Shown piece after piece: positions 15,945 through 23,261 of a stretch of DNA of 64,000 bases. Source of the DNA: AA29 sp041481445 (GTDB lineage Bacteria; Acidobacteriota; Vicinamibacteria; Fen-336). The stretch covers positions 1-64,000 of the forward strand of contig JBGPBV010000002.1 in the NCBI GenBank assembly GCA_041481445.1, read 5' to 3'. Position numbers and translations under genes: made by a program. A model generated the notes under the pieces. It saw nothing but the letters and a program-made list of their open reading frames with translations, made no database searches and had not been told where the DNA came from. Positions within the stretch are counted from its first letter, which is position 1. Each line of letters begins with the position of its first letter.

Positions 15945-17378
15945 ATGCGAGAGAGCGCCAAGCGGAGCCCGCGCGAGATCATGGGCCCGGGACACGGGGG
16001 GATGGCCGCGACGCCGCGCGATCGCGGCCAGGAGGCGCGCCGCCATCGCCGGAGCGCGCGTTCGCAGTGGCAGCTCCCGCGCGCCAACGGACGGTGGCGT
16101 TTCCTCGCCGACGCGAGCGCGGTGCTCGACGGCTCGCTCGACTACGAGCAGACGCTCGCGAACACGGCCCAGCTCGCCGTGCCCGAGGTCGCCGACTTCT
16201 GCGTCGTCGTCCTCCTCGGCGAGGACGGAGCGGTCCGCTGGGCGCACTCCGCCCATCGCGATCCGCGCAAGAAGGCGCTCCTGGACCGCCTGCGCGGGTT
16301 CGGGCCGCCGATCGCCACGCCCGAGCATCCGATCTCGAAGGCACTGCGATTGGGCCAGCCGCAGCTCGACAGCGACGTCCGCCGCCACCTCGTCCTGGAC
16401 TGGCAGGAGGCGAGGCGGCTGAAGCTGGTGCGCGCGCTGGGTCCCGTCGCGTCCATCGCCGTGCCCCTCAGCGCGCGCGGGAGGACGTTCGGCGCGATCC
16501 TGTTCGTCGTCACCGCGGAATCCGGCCGCCGTTACGGCACCCATGATCTCGCGCTGGCCATCGACGTCGGGCGGCGGGCGGGCTTCGCGATCGACCACGC
16601 CCTCCTCTACACGGAGGCGGAGCGGGCGGCGCGGGAGCGCGACGAGCTCATGGCCGTGGTCGCACACGACCTGAAGAACCCGCTGAACACCATCCAGCTC
16701 GCCGCGAACATCCTCCTCGAGGAGCCGGACGGCGAGGCCTGCGCGCGCGAGATCGATCGCCACGCCGTTGGTGCCATCGGCCGCGCCGCGACGCGGATGC
16801 AGAGGCTGATCCACGACCTGCTCGAGGTCACGCGCGCGGAGGCAGGGCGGCTGAAGGTGCAGCCTCTGCCGGTGGATCCCACGGAGCTGTTGCGCGATGC
16901 CGTCGACGCGCACGGCTCGATCGCCTCGGCCAAGGGCATCGTGCTGGAGGCCTCAGCGGAGGGAAGGCTGCCCAGGGTTCTCGCCGACCGCGAGCGCGTC
17001 GCGCAGGTGCTCTCGAACCTGATCGGGAACGCGCTCAAGTTCACACCCGCCGGAGGGCGCGTCTCGGTGCATGGCTGGAGCGCGCCCCCATTCGTGCGCT
17101 TTGCCGTCGAGGACAACGGGCCGGGGATCGAGCCGCAGGACCAAGCGCGCGTCTTCGACCGGTTCTGGCAGGCGAAGAGGCAGCAGATGGGCACGGGACT
17201 CGGGCTTTGCATTGCGAAGTCCATCGTCGAGGCGCATGGCGGCGAGATCAATGTCCAGAGCGCAGCAGGCCGCGGCAGCCGATTCGAGTTCAGCCTGCCC
17301 CTCGCGGAGACGGTCGTGGAGTCGCCCAGCGCCGTGCGCGGCACCGCGGTCGGAGTTCAATTGGAGAGCTCGTGGTAA
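15945..17378 (+). CDS. Cytoplasmic GAF-domain sensor histidine kinase
   Basis: A 477-residue protein with no membrane segment. A GAF-like domain (about 60-215) is followed by HisKA with the phosphoacceptor His in VVAHDLKNPLNTIQL (H241), then HATPase_c with NLIGNALKFTP (N box), VEDNGPGI (G1), VFDRFWQ (F box) and GTGLGL (G2). It starts 8 bp after the Omp85-fusion gene and its stop lies inside the start of the next gene, so it is an operon member. No response regulator is adjacent. Its partner could be encoded elsewhere. Confidence 0.88.
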   Translation: MRESAKRSPREIMGPGHGGMAATPRDRGQEARRHRRSARSQWQLPRANGRWRFLADASAVLDGSLDYEQTLANTAQLAVPEVADFCVVVLLGEDGAVRWAHSAHRDPRKKALLDRLRGFGPPIATPEHPISKALRLGQPQLDSDVRRHLVLDWQEARRLKLVRALGPVASIAVPLSARGRTFGAILFVVTAESGRRYGTHDLALAIDVGRRAGFAIDHALLYTEAERAARERDELMAVVAHDLKNPLNTIQLAANILLEEPDGEACAREIDRHAVGAIGRAATRMQRLIHDLLEVTRAEAGRLKVQPLPVDPTELLRDAVDAHGSIASAKGIVLEASAEGRLPRVLADRERVAQVLSNLIGNALKFTPAGGRVSVHGWSAPPFVRFAVEDNGPGIEPQDQARVFDRFWQAKRQQMGTGLGLCIAKSIVEAHGGEINVQSAAGRGSRFEFSLPLAETVVESPSAVRGTAVGVQLESSW

Positions 17379-18502
17379 CTTCGGCTCCGACCACCGGCGC
17401 GCCCGTTCGCGGCCTGACGCCGCCGCGCTCGGCCGCGGCGACCGTCTTCCTCGTCTTGCTCGGCTACGCGTCGCTCGCGGCGACGGCGGCCATCCTCCTT
17501 CCTTTCGCCGGGCCCGTCGTCCTCGCCGGCGCGCTGTCGATCACCGCCTACCCGGTGTACAGCTGGAGCGGACGGCGCTGGCCCCGGCTCTCGCCGACCG
17601 TGCGCGCGCTGCTCACGGACCTCGCGATCCTGACGCTCGTTCTCGTGCCCGTCGTCCTCCTGGTCTGGATGGCGGCGAGCCAGGCGGACCACTTCCGGCC
17701 CGGGCTGTCCCGCTGGATCGCGGCCGCCCAGGCCATCCACGACGGCCGTCTCGACGATTCGCTACGCGGAATCCAGCCGATCCCCGAAGCCGTGTCACGC
17801 CTGATAGGGCTGAGCCGCGCGCAGGCGAGGGCCTGGATGCTCGGTTCCGCCGCCCGAGGTCTCGACCATCTCGCCGCCGGGGCTACGCAGGCGGCCGCGG
17901 AGGCGCTGGAGGGCGCCGCGCTCAGCCTCGCGCTGTGTCCGGTGATCACGTTCTTCCTGTTGCGGGACGGGGCGGTCTACGTCGCGCGTCTGCGTCAATT
18001 CCTCCCGCTGTCCGCCGAGGACACACAGCTCTTGTTGGATCGGACGCGCGACGCGACCGTTGCGGTCGTACGTGGCCTCCTGCTCACCGCGCTGCTCGAG
18101 GGCGCGATCGCGACCCTGGGCTACGCCGTCATGGGAATCCAGGCCGCCGTCCTGCTCGGCGTGCTCACAGGCGTCGCCAGCGTCGTGCCGGTCGTCGGCA
18201 CGAGCAGCGTCTGGGTCCCGGTCGGCCTGGTGACCGTCCTCTCCGGCCGAGTCGTGCCGGGCCTCCTCGTCCTGGCCTGGGGAATGGCGATGGTGCTCGG
18301 CATCGACAATTTTGCGGCGCCCTGGCTGGTTGGGCGCCGGATCCGCGTGAGCCTCCTGCCGCTGCTGTTCGGAATCCTCGGCGGCGCCGCGGTCTTCGGC
18401 GTGAAGGGCCTATTGATCGGGCCGCTGATCGTCTCGATCGCCCCCACGGTTTTCGACCTGGTGCGCCTTCGGGTGTTTAGCCAGGCATCCCTCACGCGAT
18501 GA
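17372..18502 (+). CDS. AI-2E/PerM family permease
   Basis: A 376-residue membrane protein of the AI-2E transporter (PerM/YdiK) superfamily. The GTG at 17372 has GGAGAG 6 nt upstream and overlaps the preceding stop codon. It has two N-terminal helices, a soluble middle region and a later helical bundle including LCPVITFFLLRDG and GVLTGVASVVPVVGTSSVW, the hallmark end-of-domain motif. Family members export various solutes or link the inner membrane to envelope machinery; PerM proteins have been genetically tied to outer-membrane lipid transport in E. coli. Position inside an MCE operon fits that. Confidence 0.85.
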   Translation: MVTSAPTTGAPVRGLTPPRSAAATVFLVLLGYASLAATAAILLPFAGPVVLAGALSITAYPVYSWSGRRWPRLSPTVRALLTDLAILTLVLVPVVLLVWMAASQADHFRPGLSRWIAAAQAIHDGRLDDSLRGIQPIPEAVSRLIGLSRAQARAWMLGSAARGLDHLAAGATQAAAEALEGAALSLALCPVITFFLLRDGAVYVARLRQFLPLSAEDTQLLLDRTRDATVAVVRGLLLTALLEGAIATLGYAVMGIQAAVLLGVLTGVASVVPVVGTSSVWVPVGLVTVLSGRVVPGLLVLAWGMAMVLGIDNFAAPWLVGRRIRVSLLPLLFGILGGAAVFGVKGLLIGPLIVSIAPTVFDLVRLRVFSQASLTR

Positions 18503-19650
18503 GCGGGCGTTTTCGGAGCGGACGAGGAGGGATGGAACGCGTCCTGGACGTAACGCGTGACGGGCCCGAGCTGCGGCTGGCGCTGGCGGGCGGCTGGACG
18601 CTTTCGGAGGGTCTACCCTCCATCGATGCGGTGGCGCGCGAGATCGGCGGACCGCCTCCGCGCCGCCTCGTGTTCGATGCCCACGAGCTCGCGCAGTGGG
18701 ACAGCGCGCTCGTCGCCTTTGCCTACTCCGTCGCGAGGCTCGCGGCAGAGCGCGGCATCGAGATGGACGTGAGCGGGCTCCCTCTTGGCGCCCGGAAGCT
18801 CCTGGACCTCGCGCGGGCCGTTCCTCCCCGAGCCGGCGCCCGCGCCGTCGTGGACGACGCGCTCACGGCGCGCGTGGGAGTCGAGGCCCTGCGCGCCCAG
18901 GACACGGCCGCCGACGCGCTCGGCTTCGTGGGCGAGACCCTCCTGGCCTTCGTCAACCTCCTTCGCGGCCGGGCCGGCTTCCGCGCTCGCGACCTGATGT
19001 CCGCGGTCGAGGCCACCGGGGTGGCGGCGGCCGGTATCGTCGCCCTCGTGAGCTTCCTCATCGGGGCGGTGCTCGCGTTCGTGGGCGCGGTCGAGCTGCA
19101 GCAGTTCGGGGCCGCGATCTACGTGGCCAGCCTCGTGGGCATCGCGATGACGCGCGAGCTGGGCCCGATGATGACCGGGATCGTCATAACCGGCCGCACC
19201 GGCGCCTCCTTCGCCGCCGTGCTCGGGACCATGACCGTGAACGAGGAGGTGGACGCTCTGGTCACCATGGGGCTACGGCCGACGGAGTTCCTCGTCCTGC
19301 CCCGGGTCCTGGCCACCGCGCTGATGCTCCCGGTGCTCGTGGCCTACGCGGACTTCATGGGAATTCTCGGAGGCCTGTTCGTGGGGGTGACGATGCTGCA
19401 CCTGGGCGCGGCGGAGTACGTCAGCCAGACCCGAGAGACGCTCACGCTCGCGCACGTGTGGATCGGCCTCGGCAAGAGCGTCGCCTTCGGGATCGTCGTG
19501 GCGCTCACCGGCTGCTATTACGGGATCCGCTGCGGACGCAGCGCGGCCGCGGTCGGAGTGGCCACGACGCGGGCGGTGGTCATGGGCATCGTGCTCGTGG
19601 TTGTGGCGGATGCCGTCACCACCGTCTTCCTCTACGCGGTCGGGCTATGA
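18499..19650 (+). CDS. MlaE-type lipid ABC permease with N-terminal STAS domain
   Basis: A 383-residue protein. Residues about 15-125 resemble a STAS domain (RRLVFDAHELAQWDSALVAF), and about 150-383 are the MlaE/YrbE permease fold (GAAIYVASLVGIAMTRELGP, the conserved ExLGP-type motif; TVNEEVDALVTMGLRPTEFL, the coupling helix to the ATPase). It works with the ATPase encoded next. The ATG at 18499 overlaps the previous stop codon; ATG 18532 is a possible alternative, but its purine-rich stretch is too close. In the classical Mla system the STAS protein MlaB is separate; here it is fused. Confidence 0.9.
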   Translation: MSGRFRSGRGGMERVLDVTRDGPELRLALAGGWTLSEGLPSIDAVAREIGGPPPRRLVFDAHELAQWDSALVAFAYSVARLAAERGIEMDVSGLPLGARKLLDLARAVPPRAGARAVVDDALTARVGVEALRAQDTAADALGFVGETLLAFVNLLRGRAGFRARDLMSAVEATGVAAAGIVALVSFLIGAVLAFVGAVELQQFGAAIYVASLVGIAMTRELGPMMTGIVITGRTGASFAAVLGTMTVNEEVDALVTMGLRPTEFLVLPRVLATALMLPVLVAYADFMGILGGLFVGVTMLHLGAAEYVSQTRETLTLAHVWIGLGKSVAFGIVVALTGCYYGIRCGRSAAAVGVATTRAVVMGIVLVVVADAVTTVFLYAVGL

Positions 19651-20402
19651 CCACGTCGGCGGAGACGCACCTGGAAGTCCGGGAGTTGACCATGGCGTAC
19701 GGCGACACGGTCATCCAGAAGGACCTCAGCTTCACGGTGGCCAGAGGCGAGATCTTCGTGATCATGGGAGACAGCGGCGGCGGCAAGAGCACGCTCATGC
19801 GCCACATGATCGGCCTCAATCGCCCCGCGAGCGGCGAGGTGCTCTACGAGGGCGAGGCCTTCTGGGCGGCCGGCGACGAGAAGCGCGAGGCGCTCAAGCA
19901 GCGCTTCGGCGTCCTCTACCAGGGCGCGGCCCTATGGAGCTCCATGACGCTGGCCGAGAACGTCGCGCTGCCGCTGGTCGACAAGCGGGGGCTCTCGGCC
20001 GCGGACGCGGCCGAGGTGGCGCGGCTGAAGCTGGCCCTGGTCGGACTGGCCGGCTTCGAGGAGCACCAACCTTCCGAGATCAGCGGCGGGATGCGCAAGC
20101 GCGCCGGACTCGCGCGCGCGATGGCCCTCGACCCTTCGATCCTCTATCTCGACGAGCCCTCGGCCGGGCTCGATCCCTTGAGCTCACGGCGGCTCGACGA
20201 CCTCATCCTGGAGCAGCGGGAGAGCGCGGGGACCACGGTCGTGATCGTCACCCACGAGCTGCCCAGTATCTTCGCGCTCGGGGACGACGCGGTGTTCCTC
20301 GACGGGGAGCGCAAGGCGATGATCGCGCGAGGCAAGCCCAGCGATCTGCGCGAGCACCCGGATCCGAAGGTGCGGGCCTTTCTCAGCCGGGGGCGGTTGT
20401 GA
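19647..20402 (+). CDS. MlaF-type lipid ABC transporter ATPase
   Basis: A 251-residue ATPase. Walker A is MGDSGGGKSTLMR, the signature motif EISGGMRKRAGLARAM, Walker B ILYLDEPSAGLDP, with a following switch His in VTHE. The SGGMRKR signature is characteristic of the MlaF/TTG2A group. It overlaps the permease gene by 4 bp and the MCE gene by 4 bp, so stoichiometric translation is likely. Confidence 0.92.
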   Translation: MTTSAETHLEVRELTMAYGDTVIQKDLSFTVARGEIFVIMGDSGGGKSTLMRHMIGLNRPASGEVLYEGEAFWAAGDEKREALKQRFGVLYQGAALWSSMTLAENVALPLVDKRGLSAADAAEVARLKLALVGLAGFEEHQPSEISGGMRKRAGLARAMALDPSILYLDEPSAGLDPLSSRRLDDLILEQRESAGTTVVIVTHELPSIFALGDDAVFLDGERKAMIARGKPSDLREHPDPKVRAFLSRGRL

Positions 20403-21427
20403 GCGCGAAGCCCCACCCGCGGCTGGTCGGCGCCTTCGTCCTCGGAGCGATCGCGCTCGTGCTCGCCGCCATCGTCGCGCTGAGCTCGGGGAACTGGCTC
20501 GCGCGGCGCGACCGCTTCGCGCTCTACTTTCCCGGCTCCGTGAAGGGCCTCGACAAGGGCGCGCCCGTGACGTTCCGAGGCGTCAAGGTCGGAGAGGTGC
20601 AGGACGTCCAGGCCATCCTCACCGGCCGACCGGGCGCCCTCATCCAGATCGAAGTGGTGATCGAGGTCCGGCACAACGTCGTCGAAGTGCCGCCGGGGCA
20701 GAGCGTGCCCCCCGACCTGCTGCCGTCCGCGTCGGCGAGGGACTTCGCGAGCGGACTCATCGCGCGCGGCATCCGCGCGCGCCTCAAGAGCGCGAGCCTG
20801 CTCACCGGACAGAAGTACATCGATCTCGACTTCCTTCCCCAGGAGCCGGCCCGCTTCGCGGGGCTGCGCCCGCGGTATCCCGAGCTGCCGACGTCGCCCA
20901 CGGCGGCTGAAAGGCTGGGCGACCGCGCCGAAGCGATCGTCGAGAAGCTGGCGGAGCTGCCGCTCGAGCAGATGTTGGACGATCTGCGCAAGACCCTCGT
21001 CGCGGCGCGGGAGGTGTTGGAGTCGCGCGACCTGCGGGAGGCTTTCGCCGGCGCCAACCGCAGCGCCCGTAAGATGGAGTCGACGCTCGCCCAGGTGGAA
21101 ACGACCTTCCACACCGCGGCCGACACGCTCGCGGCCTTGCACAGCGAGACGGCACCGACGGCCGAGGAGGCGCGGCAGACGCTGCGCGCCTTCCACAAGA
21201 CCGCCGACCAGGCGCAGGCGAGCCTGACCGACGTGAAGGAGACACTGAGCGGCGCCGACGACACGCGACTCACCGCCACCCACGCCCTGGACGAGCTGAT
21301 CCACACCCTGCAGGCGTTCCGCAATCTCGCGGAGTATCTCCAGACGCATCCCGAGGCGATCGTCATCGGGAAGGAGAGGTCCGCGCGCGGTTCCGGCGCG
21401 GCGGGCGAGAAGGAGATGAGGCGATGA
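20399..21427 (+). CDS. MCE-domain (MlaD-type) lipid-binding protein
   Basis: A 342-residue protein with a GTG start. An N-terminal anchor helix (LVGAFVLGAIALVLAAIVAL) leads into one MCE domain (FPGSVKGLDKGAPVTFRGVK VGEV..., LLTGQKYIDLDF). About 160 residues of predicted helix follow (repeated TLA, TAD, EEARQTL stretches), which may form the tunnel or needle seen in PqiB/LetB-type proteins. It should sit in the periplasm attached to the inner membrane and carry lipids to or from the barrel or lipoprotein partners. Confidence 0.9.
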   Translation: MSAKPHPRLVGAFVLGAIALVLAAIVALSSGNWLARRDRFALYFPGSVKGLDKGAPVTFRGVKVGEVQDVQAILTGRPGALIQIEVVIEVRHNVVEVPPGQSVPPDLLPSASARDFASGLIARGIRARLKSASLLTGQKYIDLDFLPQEPARFAGLRPRYPELPTSPTAAERLGDRAEAIVEKLAELPLEQMLDDLRKTLVAAREVLESRDLREAFAGANRSARKMESTLAQVETTFHTAADTLAALHSETAPTAEEARQTLRAFHKTADQAQASLTDVKETLSGADDTRLTATHALDELIHTLQAFRNLAEYLQTHPEAIVIGKERSARGSGAAGEKEMRR

Positions 21428-22077
21428 GAATCACGAAATGCGCGGTGGCGCTTTTCGTCGCGGGTGCCCTCGCCGGCTGCGTGCCCCTCAAGCGCACGCC
21501 GGAGGCTCGTTTCTTCACGCTGCGGCCCGTCGCCGAGCTGCCGGCCAGCCAGGCTTCGAATGCGGCTGGCCCCGGAATCGTCGGCGTGCTCCCCGTCTCG
21601 CTGCCGGGCTTTCTCGAGCGTCCGCAGCTCGTGGCCTGGAGCGGTCCGGGAGAAGTCCGCGTCGACGAGTTCCGGCGGTGGGCCGAACCCCTTGATGCGA
21701 GCGTGCAGCGCGTGCTCACGGAGGACCTGGAGACGCTGCTCCCTTCGCATCGCGTCATCCGCTCGCCCTGGGCGAGATCCACGACCGTCCAATGCCGCGT
21801 GCGCGCGGAGGTGGTCCGCTTCGGCCTTCAGCCCGGCGGGGAGGTCGCGCTCTCAGGACGCTTCGTCGTCCTGCATGCGCAGAGCGAGCGTCCGCTCATC
21901 AGCCGCGACGTCGAGCTACGGCGCGATCCCGGTCCGGCCGACCCGGGACGCGCGGTCGAGGCGATGAGCGCGCTTGTGGCCGACCTGGCGGCGGAGATCG
22001 CGAAAGCGATCGGCACGCTGCCGATGGAGACTTGGGACACCGCCCTCGGGGCGCCGGCTCAGCCGGCGCCCCGATAA
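21424..22077 (+). CDS. PqiC-type lipoprotein of the MCE transporter
   Basis: A 217-residue lipoprotein with a clear lipobox at the end of its signal peptide (LFVAGALAGC, Cys 19). The following FFTLRPV and YVDEF-type segment (VRVDEFRRWAEPLDASVQRV) match the ABC-type transport auxiliary/PqiC (DUF330) family. PqiC is an outer-membrane lipoprotein that assembles at the end of MCE tunnels. Its start overlaps the MCE stop (ATGA). It closes the operon, and a strong hairpin overlaps its last codons. Confidence 0.88.
   Translation: MRITKCAVALFVAGALAGCVPLKRTPEARFFTLRPVAELPASQASNAAGPGIVGVLPVSLPGFLERPQLVAWSGPGEVRVDEFRRWAEPLDASVQRVLTEDLETLLPSHRVIRSPWARSTTVQCRVRAEVVRFGLQPGGEVALSGRFVVLHAQSERPLISRDVELRRDPGPADPGRAVEAMSALVADLAAEIAKAIGTLPMETWDTALGAPAQPAPR
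22046..22074. terminator. Perfect 13-bp hairpin between convergent genes
   Basis: A 13-bp perfect stem (22046-22058 with 22062-22074) and a TCA loop; arms begin TCGGGGCGCC. It covers the last codons of the PqiC gene and lies 25 bp beyond the stop of the convergent DoxX gene, so it could stop transcription from both sides. There is no T-run, so it may instead protect mRNA ends. Confidence 0.6.
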
Positions 22078-22098
22078 GCGACAGCCGCGAGGCCGATT

Positions 22099-22503
22099 TC
22101 AGGTGGTCGTACCCCGAGTGGCCGGTTTGACGTGCCCCCCGAGGTCGATGCGCTTCCATCCGAAGAGCCGAGCGTCGACCGACCAGCGACCCGGTCCCAG
22201 CATCGCGAGAGCGCCGGCAGCGGTCCCGGCCAGGAGGCAAACCAGTCGATCGGGGGCCATGGTCAGGAGGTGCGAGAGCTCGAAAACGGCAACGACCGTT
22301 CCCGCCACCGGCGTCCACAGCCCGGCGATCAGCAGCACTCCCGATGCCGCCAGGGATGCCGAGGTGAGCGTGGCGTGGAGGGGCGCGCCTGCCCCCAGCT
22401 TCGAGCCGGCGCGCACGACGACGACGGAGCCGACGACGAGCCGCAGGAGCAGCAGTCCTGCTCCCGGCCAGCTGCCGGCGAACGTGGAGAAGAGGCGTCG
22501 CAA
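22099..22503 (-). CDS. DoxX family membrane protein
   Basis: A 134-residue protein with four predicted helices of the DoxX type (LLLLRLVVGSVVVVRAG; SGVLLIAGLWTPVAGTVVAV). A TTG at 22503 is chosen because LRRLFSTFAGSWPG directly before the first helix is the usual DoxX N-terminus; the longer frame to 22596 has no support. It lies downstream of the NarL-type regulator on the same strand and may be cotranscribed. Function of the family is poorly defined, with links to oxidative stress. Confidence 0.7.
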   Translation of the reverse strand: MRRLFSTFAGSWPGAGLLLLRLVVGSVVVVRAGSKLGAGAPLHATLTSASLAASGVLLIAGLWTPVAGTVVAVFELSHLLTMAPDRLVCLLAGTAAGALAMLGPGRWSVDARLFGWKRIDLGGHVKPATRGTTT

Positions 22504-22613
22504 ATCGCACCCGTTACGCAACAAGTGTCGTCTTTGCGGGCGCGAACCGAAGCCCCCGATCGGGTCCGGGCCTTGACTCTTTCGAGTCGCGGCCAACGCG
22601 GCTCGGGCGGAGT

Positions 22614-23246
22614 TTACGGCTCGATGATTCCTCTCTTGACCCCGATGATCGCCGCATGCGCGCGGTCGTTGGCACCCAGTTTCGAGAGGATGCTCTTGAC
22701 CCGCCCCTTGATGGTGTCCTCGGTCACGCCGAGCTGATCCGCGATCTCCTTGTTCGCGTTCCCGGCCGCGATGAGCCGCAGGACGGCGATCTCCGCGGGG
22801 GTGAGGGCGTCATCGCTCACGTGCTCGGCGACCTGGAACGAGACCTCGGGCGACAGGCTCCTCTTGCCCGCGTGGACGGTACGGATCGTGCGCAGCAGAT
22901 CCGAATGGAGCGTGTTCTTGAGCAGGTAGCCCTGGGCACCCGCCTTGAGGGCGCGGAGGATGTGCACGTCGCCCTCGTAGGTCGTCAGCATGATGACCCT
23001 GGCCTCTGGAAACTCGGTCCGAATGGCGATCAGGGCGTCGAGGCCATTCATCTCCGGCATCTGCAGGTCCATCAGCGTCACGTCCGGACGGTGCGTGCGG
23101 AACTGCTGGATGGCCTCGCGACCGTTGCCGGCTTGTGCGACCAGCGTCATGTCGGCCTGAACGGCAATCAGGCCGGCGATGCCTTCGCGCACGAGCGGAT
23201 GGTCGTCCACCGCGAGGATCCGGATTGGCGAGCTGCCGCCGTTCAT
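22614..23246 (-). CDS. NarL/LuxR-family response regulator
   Basis: A 210-residue regulator. The receiver domain has the acidic pocket VDDHP, phosphoacceptor Asp in DVTLMDLQMPEMNG, the switch Thr in VIMLTTYEG and the Lys in GYLLKN. The GerE-type helix-turn-helix reads LTPAEIAVLRLIAAGNANKE and IADQLGVTEDTIKGRVKSIL. It starts 15 bp after the propeller histidine kinase gene, its obvious partner. Confidence 0.93.
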   Translation of the reverse strand: MNGGSSPIRILAVDDHPLVREGIAGLIAVQADMTLVAQAGNGREAIQQFRTHRPDVTLMDLQMPEMNGLDALIAIRTEFPEARVIMLTTYEGDVHILRALKAGAQGYLLKNTLHSDLLRTIRTVHAGKRSLSPEVSFQVAEHVSDDALTPAEIAVLRLIAAGNANKEIADQLGVTEDTIKGRVKSILSKLGANDRAHAAIIGVKRGIIEP

Positions 23247-23261
23247 GAAGTCTCCTCCACC

